Of a stretch of 64,000 nucleotides of DNA, positions 48,401 through 58,719 are shown in pieces; position 1 is the first letter of the stretch; every line of letters starts with the position of its first letter. The notes below the pieces were generated by a model. That model searched no databases, was not told the DNA's origin, and saw only the letters and a program-made list of their open reading frames with translations. Location of the stretch: positions 67,562,501-67,626,500 of the forward strand of contig NC_080588.1 of assembly GCF_029962835.1 (NCBI RefSeq). Reading direction: 5' to 3'. The position numbers and the translations under genes were made by a program. This stretch comes from Magnolia sinica (lineage: Eukaryota > Streptophyta > Magnoliopsida > Magnoliales > Magnoliaceae).

Positions 48401-51400
48401 TATTACATTGCCCTGTGGGAGTTTTATGCTCTCATTGCTATTCACCAGCCTGGATAAAGGAGGAGGGTTGCACCAGTTTGGTAGCCAGCGTCAAACACAT
48501 GCCAAAACTTCCAGCATGAATCCGAACAATATGACATTTTGTGGAAAAAGGATTCATGTAGCCGGCCCCAATCAGTTGGGATAAGGATTATATGAGGATG
48601 ATTTGAAGAATAGAATTATGGTTGATGTGATTAAAACAAGAGCAGATCCAAGAGCCTCTGGATGTAGGGGAGCTAAGAGTTGGGACATATCATTGCTGCA
48701 CATGTGGCATATTGGATGTGATTGGGACCTGTCATTCTTGCTGTCCATTATGAATGAGACAAAAACCAAAAAATCATACTGTTTGGATGATGCTAATCCC
48801 TTAATCTGTGACATACAAATGGAGAATAAAAGACAAGATTTGGCTATGGATTGCATTTAGCGGGTAGAAGTTCATTTATTAGATGGTTAGGATGCTGAGG
48901 CAATCTTTTGTTAATTAATGGTGGAACCTGCATGATCACGGTTTGGATCATCATACACATGCGCTACATGTACAGTATACAATATGATGGCATGAATATT
49001 CCATTCCTCCGACTTTCAAAGGTATTGGATCTCTTCCTTATTCAAACACAATGCATTTCGAGAGTTTTTATCATGTTCTGCTGCTTCCTGTGAGAAAGCC
49101 TAGTGTCACCTAGTAGTCTGGCATGTTGACGTAATACCCATGTAGAAGCCTCGTCTTATTGTGAAGTCCAGTTGCCCATGTGCACAACCCTATGCTGACA
49201 ACCTGAACACTTGATTTTCCTGCCAAGTGTCACCTAGTAGTCTGGCACCTTGACATAATACCCATCCAGAAGCCTCATCTTATTGCAAAGTCCAGTTGAT
49301 CCTAACCATGCTGACAACCTGGGCACTTGATTTGCCTGCCAAGTGGCAATCCAACTGGAACTGCCATGGTGTTCCACACCTCTAATGCACACCATGATTC
49401 ACATCTGAGTCCCATAACACTAGTACCCTCCATGGCATGGTTTAAGATATTGTTTAGTACAATCCCGGTTTTGTCTGAGTTATGCCAGTTTTGATCTGCA
49501 GCGAAAATAAGTCACCAGACTGATATGGACCAAAAGGGGATAGAGACTTGACCATTGCAGATGAGTCAGAGTAAGTCGTATCAGTTTTGCTCCCTAAGTG
49601 AGTCGCACTTTGAAAATGCTATTTAAGTTCTTTCGCTACTGAGCTCGAATATGTAGATCCAATAGTTCGGTGACCTTAAGCCTTGTTGGTGCTGTATGTG
49701 CACCACAGAAGCCCCACTTTGTGAGCTTTACCATACGCCACAAGCCAACCTCGAAGCTTCACCTGGTAATCACATGCACCATGAGCCAAACTGACCACTT
49801 AGCCACTTCTTGGCACTTTGAGCCTTAATATGTCTCTCGCGTAACTTAAAGATCAGCTCAATGCATTCAGCCAATCCTATGACTCAATCACACCTTTGGA
49901 CCACAATAACTGCAGTCTTTCACCTTGCACAATCAAACTTCAAAGAAAGATTTGGAACCGATTGTCAACTGGTCTCTTTTTCTATGAAATCATTTTTTCC
50001 GAGTTATTTTCCCTTCTGGTAGAACTAGTTCGTTGTATGCAAAAGACGCAAAAGACTGGAAAGCCCATGTTCTGCCGAGAGTCTAAGCTTTTGCATGGGT
50101 TGTTTCAACTAACAAAATGATTTTGGTAGGTAATTTCAATAGGTGGTCAATTTCTATAGCCCAATAGTTTCATCTTATGCCGAGAACATGAGGAATGAAT
50201 GGACTGCATTTTCATTCATTGTGATGTAGCTAGAGCAATCTGGGTTCATTTCTTTGAATTATTCAGGATATATTGGGCCCTAAATGGGCCCCTCAATGGA
50301 ATCAATAAGTGGTTGGTTTTCTGGTCATTTGTAAACAAAATGAATAATTCTATGGATTATGGTTCCATATGCTATTATGTGGGGCCTCTTGAAATATAGG
50401 AATGTGAGAATTTCCGATAATAAGCACGTATCGGTGGATTTGATGAAGTGTAGGATCACATCCCTAATCATTGGATGGGTTATTGGTAGATTGGAATCAC
50501 AGGGATGTCTTTTCTGCAGCTGGAACTTTACGGGAAGCAGGAGCCTATGGAAGCTGCCTCCAAATCTTCCTTTCGTGAAACTTTGTATTTCCAGGATGGG
50601 CAGTGGATTGAGAGATAGTGACATGGCTGTTCATATGTGAATCTGTGGATTTCTAGGATGGGCAGTGTATTGAGAGACACTGACAGAAGGATGCTGGTTG
50701 CGTTCTATGGCACTAGTGGGGATTTTAGTTAGCATGAGGCAGCTCTCCTAGCATTAAAGGGTTACTCGTCGTCTTCTCTTCTCTCCCCCCTTCAAAACTA
50801 AAAATCAAAGGAGACACTGGTCTTGTTTTCCAGTGGATTGGGGGTGATTCTAGGACCTTTATGTTTTTGGGATGTCATGACTCATCTACATGTCATGCCA
50901 GGCCTAAAGACATCACCAAATTAGAAGCCCATGCCCTAAATTTAACCTCAATGCCACCCAGCAACCCTAACTTTCAGAACCCACACAAACATCTGCCACC
51001 CATGACAGCTGCACAAGGCCCCCATCAACAGGGGTGCCCAGAGTCAACATTGCATGTCCCAGTTATTTGTTTTCTATGTTTTCTAGCCAACTGAGTCTCC
51101 AACTCGGCAGTCCACATGTCTTGATAAAGCACCAAACTAGCATAATATCCTTAGGCAACAGTCACATAGGGCTGTCAACGGGCTGGGCCCGGGGTTGGTA
51201 TTGGCCCAGATTTTGAACTATTTTGGGCCAGGCTGTCGGGCTGGGCCTATTCAAAAATCTGATTTTGCAGGCCCGAGCTTGGCCCATTGACACCCCTAGT
51301 CTCACATTACATCATGAATCATCTACATATCAAGTCAGGCCTAAAGACACCACCAATGCTAACAGTCTCATGCAAGGTAGCCCATTTACCTACTGATGCA

Positions 51401-54400
51401 ACAATGACCTTTGACTTGATACCCCATATGCAGCGCCACCCCACACCGGACCACCAAACAATCCCAAGTTCCAACGCTTAGTTGTCATACTGACAGAGTT
51501 CCTCAAAGCACTTATTGGCCACATGGTACGCCGTCCCAAGGCACCTAAGCTTGTCACACGACTCAGTGGCCCTTTTTGTATGTATAACAGAAGCCTTTCA
51601 CATGTTGCGGCCACTAGATGGAAAAGAAATGCAAGAAATTAATGTTCACGTGACATGTGACATGTCAACAGGCCAAATGGCCAAGACACTATCCACAACT
51701 CAGGAATTGGAGGCTCTAGTGCCAGTACGGGTGGGGGATTTGAGGGAGGGTGTTGCAGGCGGCTGGGATGATTGTGGGCTTGCAGGTGGGCCTAGTGGTG
51801 GCACTGGTAGAGGATTCAGCTGTAGTGTAGGCGGCAATGGCAGATTAGGAGGTAATGGTGGAGGATTTTGATGGGTTGGTGGGGTTTATCTAGGTCAGCA
51901 AGGTGGTGGTGCTGGATTTGGACCTAGGAAAGTGTGATGGTGCTGGTAGAACTATTGACAAAATCCTGATGTGAGTGAATTTGTTGATCCAATATGAGAG
52001 ATGTACCTGGAGCTTATAAGCCATTAGAGCATCATGGAAGAGAGGTGAGGTTTTAAATAAGGTGTATAAAGCGATTTTAATGGAAGAGATGTGGGGAAGA
52101 ATGGGGAGAAAGTAGGGGTAGTCTTTGTCCAGACTTTGATGTGGATATTCAATCCTATGTTCCATCCAGTGTCAGTTAACAAGACCCATTTTATTATGAG
52201 AAATGCTTGAGTGCTCTCAGAGCACCATAAGTTATAGTGCTTGTAATTGCATCAGGTCACTTGGACACCCCAATCAATCAATCTGAGGTGTACGCAAAGC
52301 CCAGAATACATTTCATGGGCTACCATTCAAAAATCACACTAATAAGACGATCCAACATTCTTGATTTGGCCTTAGCTTTTGTGGCCATACTTTTTCCAAG
52401 CCATGGATGGGATGGTTAGAATTGCCCAACAAAAGTGATTATTGAGAATCATTAGTAATCCGTAACAAGCTCCAACAGACAGATCCAATAGTTGATTGGA
52501 CCTATTTTTGTGTAATTGCTGTCATTAGGCAGGCTTTGACAAGGGAGTTATTAGGATGTTTTAATGCAAGATGTGATTCATGGGCTTGTGATCAAAGGAA
52601 GATCAAAGAGGACTAGAGCCAGTTGCCATGTAAATAATACAACCACTTCGGGTGCTGGAACTGAAGGTTCTAAATATCGTTGATTTATTGTGATACATTA
52701 AAATATTATGCATTTGTATTGTAAGTTATAGATAATAGAAAACAATATAAAGATGGGATACTTATCCACATCATGACCAGTGTTTCAAATAGTGCCCGTA
52801 GCGTAGCGTGGCCATAGCACTACATAGCGTCCCAAATAGCGTAAATCCCCTATAAAATACGCTACAGGGGTCATAGCGTACGCTACAACTATGTAGTGTG
52901 TAGCGTCCGTAGCATAAGCTACAATTTATTTATTTTTACTATTTTTAAATTTTTTTTCACGTTTTCTCTGTTTCTAATGTTGAGGAATGCGACACTTCTT
53001 CTTCTTCTTCTTCTTTTTTTTTTTTTTTTTTTTTTTAATTTTTTAATTTTTTAATTTTTTTTATTTTACACACACACAGACACCCCACACACTCACGCTA
53101 GTGGAATTTCACCACCTATGGATACTCGAACCCTTGACACTTGTATTGTACTTAGTACTTTTAACCTATGGGATTTTTATTTCTTTTCATAATTGTGACT
53201 TTTGGTTTCAATTAGATATTATTAATTAAAGTGGTTTGCTTAGAAAGTTGTTGATGTGATAATTATTTGATTTGGCTTATATATGTGGATTGACTTTTGA
53301 TAAATGATAACTAATAACTTTTTTGAACATGCTTATAATTAATAAAATGAATCATCGTTTAGGCATTTTTATATATTTTTTCCTTTTTTTCACTATTTAT
53401 TATATTTTTCGTATTTTTAAATTAAAAAATAGAAGTATCGTGTAGCTTACGCTACACGCTACGTATTTACGCTACACGCTATAGAGGGCTGAGCGCTATG
53501 CATCACGCTACCGCTATTTAAAACACTGATCATGACACAAGTGCCTTGTCAAATTGCCAGGTGAATTTGTCGCTATATATTCTTGACATAATACGATAAA
53601 TTCCAATATTTCAAACCTTGAATTAATCCTTCATGGTAGGTCTTAGGCAATCCTCTCCAGTGAGGTTTTTTTTTTTGGTCTTGGGTTTTAATATTCCCTC
53701 AAGAACAGATGCTCTCATGGGATTGTAACAGTTTTTATGAGGCTGCTCTGCATGCCTTGCTGTACGAAAATTTATGTAAACATGGTGCGGAGTAGTTGCA
53801 TAATATACTGCAGTCTGTAAAAAGGATGATATTTAGCAGTACTACCATTTGATTTTCATTCGTCCTTCATGATCAGTTTTGTTCCTGACAGCCGTCAGAC
53901 TTTTGAGACTAGCTCATAGCAGTGGTATTGGACCTGTAGTTTTGAGATCTATAGCTATTGTGTGTTTCCTTTGCTGTCAATGCATTTTTTTACCTCTTCC
54001 AAACTCGTTTTGAACATGTCAAGTGTCCAATTGTTTTACAAAAACACGAGTTGATACTTGAGATCAACTATCAAAACTTGAAGGGAGAAGTCATGGAGGT
54101 CATATAGTGGAAGCTATGATGTAAAGGGAAGGCGTTCATATTTTAGCTGGAATGTCAAGCGAGAAAAGACTCTAATGTCATAAATTGGGCAAAACAAGTG
54201 GGAATGGAACCATGGGATTCATGATTTATTTTTAATGAAATTGGGTCTCTTGCTGCCAGGCAAAACATTCCATTCACTAATGCAGGAAGAGGCTGATTCT
54301 GAAGCCGACATTTTAGCTAAGGAGTGGCTGCTGTACTGGGTATTCTATTTGCTCAGCTTAATTTGCTTAATAAAATGTCATATAAAAATAGATAAATAAA

Positions 54401-55505
54401 AGACAGTTCGTTTCCTGCAGTTCATGCTCCCATTCTTAAGCCAGGAGGCCACGAGTAGATCTTGCCAGATTCAGGAAACAAAAGCAAGGACTCTCAAGAA
54501 CTAGACATTGTTCTTCCCAGCTTTCTTGTCATGGCTACTGAATGACCATAAAGGAATCTGGGTGTGGCTTTGATCTACTTCTATCATGGCTAGGGGCATA
54601 AACTGGCCTGGCTGGGTTTGGTTAGGCCTGGATTTGGAACTGTTTGGTCCAGGCCTATTCATTTTTTCTCCTCAGACCAGACTAGCCCTCAACCATTTAC
54701 ACTCCCAACCATGGCCATTGAATGACCCATAAGAGAGTAGACTGCATGCGTATGTATGTGCCTTTGAGTGTTTGGGATTTATAATGGTGTATGTTTGTGT
54801 GCTCCCTCAGGTCACCCATTCCTTTATGTTTGTTAGGGTTAATAAAATATCATTAGGGTGTGAAAGGAGAGATTACATCTTTATGTACGCTTGAATACCA
54901 TCTGTAGAAATCTGTTACACAAGCCATGCATACAATGCAGCATCAAGCAACTTGCCTACAGTACACCATCCTCATCATCAAGCGGCTTTATTACATCAAT
55001 CCTCTTAAAAATGAGTGAAACCTTGGTATGAAGTCTTTATTGCTGAAATCTTATTTGGTGTTTTTTCCCTTTACACTCTCCTTCCCAGCTTCCAACCACT
55101 TCTTGTTGCCTTCATCCACAAGTTCTTTAAGCAGATATAGGGGGGGCTGTCGCAGTGAAACAAAAACTGTGCTCTAAGTCTGTGCTGGATGATTATGCGG
55201 TCCCCACCCAAACCCAATTCACTAATTTGACTTGAATGCATGCAACAACAATCCCTACTTAATTTCCAGACTCTTTCGAGCTTGCGGCAATAATCTCTTT
55301 ATTTATTTTGAAGGTTACATTCGGTGTCCTCTTCAATGACGATAGGTGTGCCAACATATTTGAAGCACTGGTTGGAACCCTGAGAGCTGCTAAGAAGCGA
55401 AAGATTGTAGCATACGACGGTGAACTGCTGCTTCAAGGAGTTCATGACAATGTAGAAATAATCCTCAAGCCCCCGCCAGCAGCAGCAACAGCGGTCACAG
55501 CCTAA
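39400..55505 (+). CDS. Costars family protein (ABRACL-like), two coding exons and a 15.8 kb intron
   Basis: Costars proteins are small, conserved eukaryotic proteins related to the C-terminal domain of STARS. They are linked to actin dynamics in Dictyostelium and animals, and the plant role is poorly known. Exon 1 (39400-39486, 29 codons) encodes MAMNVEEEVEKLKEEI, KRLGQ and QDGSYK, a charged helix, and ends at a GT donor. Exon 2 (55314-55505) starts after a pyrimidine-rich acceptor and encodes VTFGVLFNDDRCANIFEALV, AAKKRKIVAYDGELLLQG and an Ala-rich tail, with TAA at 55503-55505. Both junctions are phase 0 and the joined length of 92 residues matches the family. A TATA-like TATATATG lies at 39361 and a GA-rich leader precedes the ATG. 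An alternative start is the second ATG (39406), which fits the usual MNVEEE start. The intron is filled with transposons, yet both splice sites look normal. Confidence 0.93.
39676..39781. mobile_element. small Tourist-like MITE, 106 bp, in the Costars intron
   Basis: The left arm GGGCACGTTTGGTTGCGCCA and the reversed right arm GGATGCGTTTGGTTGCACCA match over about 23 bp. The flanks TTT and TTA are compatible with a decayed 3-bp duplication. Confidence 0.7.
40102..40788 (-). repeat. copia LTR, minus orientation (687 bp)
   Basis: The plus strand reads TGTTGAGTG at the left and ACACAACA at the right. In minus sense it has the TATA-like CCTATAAATT near 40580. 40789-40800 is CCCCCAT-rich, a reverse polypurine tract. 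This places the element body to the right. A short direct repeat (CATCTTGAACACACTTTT) occurs at about 40337 and 40380. Confidence 0.8.
40801..41390 (-). other. 3' noncoding part of the copia body
   Basis: It lies between the 3' LTR and the inserted 2 kb element. I recognise no coding block in it. Confidence 0.45.
41391..43388. mobile_element. 2 kb TTA-flanked element, PIF/Harbinger-like, non-autonomous
   Basis: TTA occurs at 41388-41390 and 43389-43391. The outer ends are GGCCTTGTTTGG and, reversed, GGGCCTGTTTGG, a common plant Tourist/Harbinger-type terminus. The similarity of the ends fades after about 40 bp. No transposase is seen. RNase H sequence of the host copia starts right after the right TTA, which supports an insertion there. 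Confidence 0.6.
44002..44843 (+). mobile_element. 5'-truncated L1-type LINE, plus strand
   Basis: The open frame 44072-44731 (219 residues) is the zf-RVT C-terminal region of plant LINEs, with KLIWNRHRSGKFTVKSLY, PPKFICFGWLAAMNRILT, CRCCIRNEETVDHLMVHCPF and WWAVWKERNERVF. An A-rich tail follows at 44808-44834. The 14-mer ATCTTCAATCACAT occurs at 43988-44001 and 44844-44857 and is a likely target duplication. The insertion lies in the copia remnant. The fragment cannot move by itself because reverse transcriptase and endonuclease are absent. Confidence 0.87.
46170..46441. mobile_element. 272-bp MITE made of CCGTAACGG words
   Basis: The ends are GGTATTCCAAATCGGTTAC and, reversed, GGTGTTCCGTAACGGTAAC. 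The flanks GTTGCCAT and TTGGCTAT match at 5 of 8 bases. Inside, TAACGG and its complement recur many times in both orientations, so most of the element is self-complementary. It interrupts the gag remnant. Confidence 0.7.
47281..47893 (+). repeat. copia LTR copy in plus orientation (about 613 bp)
   Basis: It matches the reverse complement of 40102-40788 along its length, including TTTTCATGAAAGGGACTC, CTATAAATTCCA and TGTGAAAAATAAAGAAGT. The left edge TGCTGTG corresponds to TGTTGTG of the other copy. The right edge is less certain. No target duplication is seen. Confidence 0.75.
47894..50189. other. Costars intron sequence without recognised elements
   Basis: Apart from the 124-bp tandem duplication at 49102-49345 and a short repeat of CTATGTAATAG at 48345-48405, nothing is recognised. 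Confidence 0.5.
49102..49345. repeat. 124-bp tandem duplication
   Basis: AGTGTCACCTAGTAGTCTGG starts at 49102 and again at 49226. Both copies continue through AAGTCCAGTTG and GCTGACAACCTG, with scattered changes. Confidence 0.85.
50190..50830 (+). mobile_element. L1-type LINE remnant (zf-RVT and start of RNase H)
   Basis: In broken plus-strand frames: HCDVARAIWVHFFELF near 50220, YAIMWGLLKYRN near 50370, then an RNase H-like stretch with VLRDTDRRMLVAFYG near 50670-50720 and HEAALLALKG near 50740. GGATGGGCAGTG is duplicated at about 50594 and 50657. The C-terminal half of an RNase H appears again at 54120-54410. Confidence 0.65.
50831..51166. other. unclassified intron sequence
   Basis: Nothing recognised. 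Confidence 0.4.
51167..51298. mobile_element. hAT-type MITE, 132 bp, in the Costars intron
   Basis: It starts TAGGGCTGTCAACGGGC and ends GCCCATTGACACCCCTA, with GGGCTGGGCC words inside. The flanking 8-mers CAGTCACA and GTCTCACA match imperfectly. It is the sister of 22092-22224. Confidence 0.8.
51299..52777. other. unclassified intron sequence
   Basis: No gene or element is recognised. A Gly-rich open frame at 51515-51871 shows no homology and is not called. Confidence 0.4.
52778..53528. mobile_element. hAT-type MITE, 751 bp, made of GTAGCGTA words, with a nested SINE
   Basis: The ends are CAGTGTTTCAAATAG and, reversed, CAGTGTTTTAAATAG. A perfect 8-bp target duplication ATCATGAC is at 52770-52777 and 53529-53536. 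Both arms are packed with TAGCGT and ACGCTA words; the middle is AT-rich and contains a reverse SINE fragment. Confidence 0.88.
52998..53135 (-). mobile_element. SINE copy 3, reverse orientation, 5' truncated
   Basis: On the minus strand it reads GGGTTCGAGTATCCATAGG, then TGGTGAAATTCCACTA, then a GTGTG-rich end and a long A-rich tail (poly-T at 53014-53062 on plus). GACACTT at 52991-52997 and 53136-53142 may be the target duplication. Confidence 0.72.
53537..54119. other. unclassified intron sequence
   Basis: Nothing recognised. Confidence 0.4.
54120..54410 (+). mobile_element. LINE RNase H tail remnant
   Basis: Broken plus-strand frames give NVINWAKQVGMEPWDS and, after a frameshift, ADSEADILAKEW, the usual end of the RNase H of plant L1 LINEs. 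It may be the missing half of the 50190-50830 element. Confidence 0.6.
54591..54707. mobile_element. hAT-type MITE, 117 bp, in the Costars intron
   Basis: It starts TAGGGGCATAAACTGG and ends CATTTACACTCCCA. The flanks are ATCATGGC (54583-54590) and ACCATGGC (54708-54715), 7 of 8 matching. It is a short member of the TAGGG family. Confidence 0.75.
55314..55505 (+). CDS. Costars exon 2
   Basis: 63 codons plus stop. It contains the core fold with LFNDDRCANIFEALVGTLR and ends PPPAAATAVTA. Confidence 0.95.
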   Translation, partial: VTFGVLFNDDRCANIFEALVGTLRAAKKRKIVAYDGELLLQGVHDNVEIILKPPPAAATAVTA

Positions 55506-56936
55506 GGAGTCCATCTGGGTGTGGCTGTTTCTCATGCACCTTTTATGAAGACAGACTCCCCTTCTATTCAACAGCTATTCTGCTACCAAAAGTAGCAGCA
55601 TATTTCTTGTATTTTGAGAACCAAATGTAAGAGAAAAGCCTATTTGTGAATCTCTCAATTCAATGAGAGAATGCGTGAGAAAGAAATGTGAGACTGCCGT
55701 TCCTTACAGTAAAGCTTGACAACATTTCCGTCCTCTGAAACCAAGGGCTGTTAAAGCACTGAAAGACAGCATTGCCCCCCTTTCGGTCCTGGAAGCTATA
55801 ATGAGAAAATCCAACTTTGGATGTTGGCTTACAGGGTTCGCTTGAAGAAGGCTCTGTGTTGTAGTTCTAAAACCGGCTGAGTCGATTTGAAACTTGGCCG
55901 ATTCAACTCAACTCTGAGGTTTTGAGCCTGGTCACTTTGAAACTTGGCCTGGGTTGGACTCGTTGCCATACTCCTAATTTTCATATGATGGTTGGAGCAA
56001 AACCAGCGGCATTTCCATCCTCTGAAACCAACTTTAAGTGCTATTGTCCCGACCTGATCACAGTCACTCGACTTGCATGCACACGAGCTATTGCTGCAGG
56101 CATGTGCATGACCAAATCTATCCATCAGGTGTGGCCCATCATGTATGAGTCCTGGCTCAAGAGTCAGGTTATTCAACTCAGCAGGTCGGACAAGAAAAAA
56201 ATGGACAGCTGAAGAAAAGGTAGCCACAGGTCCACATTCAATGTTCTATTCATGATAGGCACCTCGTGGACAGCATGTATCTCCCACCTGTATGCTAGGT
56301 TGGCCTGATTTGGAGCCATGAGAGTTGAATTAGCAAAATTCTCCGTGAATCTCTATTGTTATTGTTTGAGTGGGCCCCACATATGGGCCTAGGTTAACCT
56401 GCACAAGTCTGGTCCATTGACAGGCATCCAAGCAATCCAAACCATCCAATTTTGCACACCATTGTGGATGACTACTCTCGCAGTGAGTCCAACTTTGGTG
56501 CTTATCCTGCATCTTTTGCACGTTTCTGTGACACTTGTGTGATTAATCAATACGGTTGAAAGAGTAAAAAAATGCTAGAACAGAAGATTTTTAGAAAAAA
56601 AAAAAAGGTGAGCAGAGATGCTGTTATTCACACTGTTTCCGATCTTGTATTCCAATTGTCCTCTCATTCACAAGAGAATTGCATATAGACTTCATACTCA
56701 TGCTTGAGCAAATGATTATGTTGGAGAGGTTCTTGCAAATGGTTTTCATCCTCCTCATCCCAAACTTGATAGGGAGAGTGAGTAGAATGCGAATGTGGAG
56801 GAGGGACTAGGTAGGTAGCATGGATTTGGTGTGAATTGGAATCCAAAATCACAATTACCATGGAATTCATGTGTATTGGAATTCTTGGTTGTGTGTGGCG
56901 CAATGCAAATGTAGCCACTTCCAACGGTTTCGTTGT

Positions 56937-57725
56937 ATGGCCCACCTAAATCATGGACTCGGCTGATTTTGGGCAGGTGACATACCTATTAACTGGGGTA
57001 GGTTTCACTTAAACATCGTGAGAGGACCCACTAATTCTTAAAGTCAAATTGGAGTCACTTCCATACAAAAAGTCGGTGACAAAAAAAAAAAAAACACACA
57101 CACACACATGGCCCATCGTGATATTTTTATGTAAAATTCACCTCGATCATCAAGTGTGTCACTCCATTTTATCCATCGGGCCCAAAAATTAACCCAGTTC
57201 GTGATTAAGGTGGATCATACGGTTGGAAACAGTATGTGGGGCATACCTCTACTAAGTGTTTCCTATCGTATGGATCACCTGAACTATGAACCGGGCTGAT
57301 TTTTAGGCCATATGACTAAAATGGGGCAACACACTTAATGATTGGGGTAGATTTTACTTGAACACTATGATGAGGCCCACCAAATATTAAAGTCAAAATT
57401 ACTCTATTTTGGTGCAAAAGTAACTAAGGTGAGCCCATTCATGCCTAAAAAGTTCTCAGGCATAGCTCATGGTGATGTTTATGTAAAATCCACTCCAATC
57501 ATCTGGTATGTCACCCCATTTTGCCATTAAAACCCAAAAATCAGCCTGGTATATGATTTAGGTGGGGACATACAAAGGGAGACAATAACGCTTACCCTCC
57601 AAACTGTTTCCTTTCATGTGGCCCACTTGAATCAAAGATGGGCCTGATTTTTTAAAATCTCGAGTACTAAATTTTATCTGCATCTAACTGTTGGAATGAA
57701 TTTCATATAATCATTACAATGGACC
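56937..57725. repeat. five copies of a 110-140 bp unit in alternating orientation
   Basis: The unit includes a TGGCCCACCTGAAT-like start, a GGGCTGATTTTTAGG-like block, and GGGGTAGATTTTACTTGAAC. It lies at about 56937-57052 (forward), 57105-57220 (reverse), 57265-57400 (forward), 57461-57575 (reverse) and 57616-57725 (forward, degenerate). Neighbouring units can pair, so a transcript would form a chain of hairpins. A poly-A/CA run is at 57081-57108. Confidence 0.78.
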
Positions 57726-58414
57726 TGGAAAAAAAGAAAAAGAAAAATGAAGCTGGGGTGGCATCCCTCTTCATGGTTGCTTTAATAACTTATTATTGCC
57801 CGTTACCACCAATTTCATGCTGCCAAACAACTCCTTTATAAATGTATGGAAGAAGTGACTAAAGCGAACTACCCTCATAGGTAGTGATAACTAAAGACTT
57901 CAAGTGCCCACGTGTGGATGAACTCACATGAACTCTATTTTACCTTCTCCTACTCTACTTCTACTTCCCCTTTCTTCTACTCCCTTACTTGTCCTTCTAC
58001 ATTTATTTCTCATTCTTCCTCGTGGACTTTGCTTTTTCCCATTGTAAAAATTTATAAATAAATGTATTAAGCAAGAGGAATAACCATTGAGTGTTAACAT
58101 CTTTTTCTTCTTTATTTCTATTTATCTTATTGCTTCTGTTTTTCTTCAGGTAGCATATTGTGTCACCAGTCAAATACTATATTTCAACAGATAAGGGGCA
58201 ACCACTGATCATCTTTTAGTTTTCCATGAAACACTTTTGCTTCCAACAAACATGCAATAATCAAATGTGAAACAATGGTTACTAAATGATCTAACCTAAT
58301 CTGCATCACAATATACATATACATCAAGACGACCATGATTGACGCATATATAAGAAGCTTTTTTTTTTGAAAGCTGATTCCAAGTTATGTAGAATTCTAT
58401 ATATACACAACATT

Positions 58415-58558
58415 TTTTGGATCCTTACGCTTGCTCCGTTGGTAGACTCTCAGGAGTTTCAACACCTGGTCACGGGTTCAAGTATCCATAGGTGGTGATA
58501 TCCCACTACAGCGTGAGTGTGTTGGGGTGCGTGTGCGTGTGTGTGAAAAAAAATAAAA
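58415..58558 (+). mobile_element. tRNA-derived SINE copy 4, the most complete one
   Basis: It runs through GCTCCGTTGGTAGACTCTC (box A region), GGTCACGGGTTCAAGTATCC (box B region), ATAGGTGGTGATATCCCACT and a GTGTG-rich end, to an A-rich tail. ATATACACAACATT (58401-58414) and ATATACAACATT (58559-58570) look like a target duplication with a 2-bp deletion. Confidence 0.82.
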
Positions 58559-58635
58559 ATATACAACATTCAACCGATTAAAACAAGGCCGTTGAATGAA
58601 TTGACTCACTAATTGAATGAACTCACTTGGGATGA

Positions 58636-58719
58636 GTGAATGTTAAGTAAATAAGCTTCCCAACTAACTATAGTTGAGTGATTGTTAAGTAAATAAGCTT
58701 CCCAACTAACCATAGTTGC
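58636..58719. repeat. 42-bp tandem duplication
   Basis: TGTTAAGTAAATAAGCTTCC occurs in both units, which start at 58636 and 58678, with few differences. Confidence 0.9.

Noticed and set aside
51515-51871. Gly-rich open frame in the Costars intron
   Set aside because: Short, low complexity, no homology, and inside an intron with transposon debris.
55860-55975. Another hAT-type MITE (CTGAGTCGATTTGAAACTTGG words)
   Set aside because: The words resemble the MITE interiors, but no inverted ends or target duplication could be found.
56937-57725. CRISPR-like array of spaced repeats
   Set aside because: The units alternate in orientation and are diverged, the context is plant nuclear DNA, and there are no cas-type genes.
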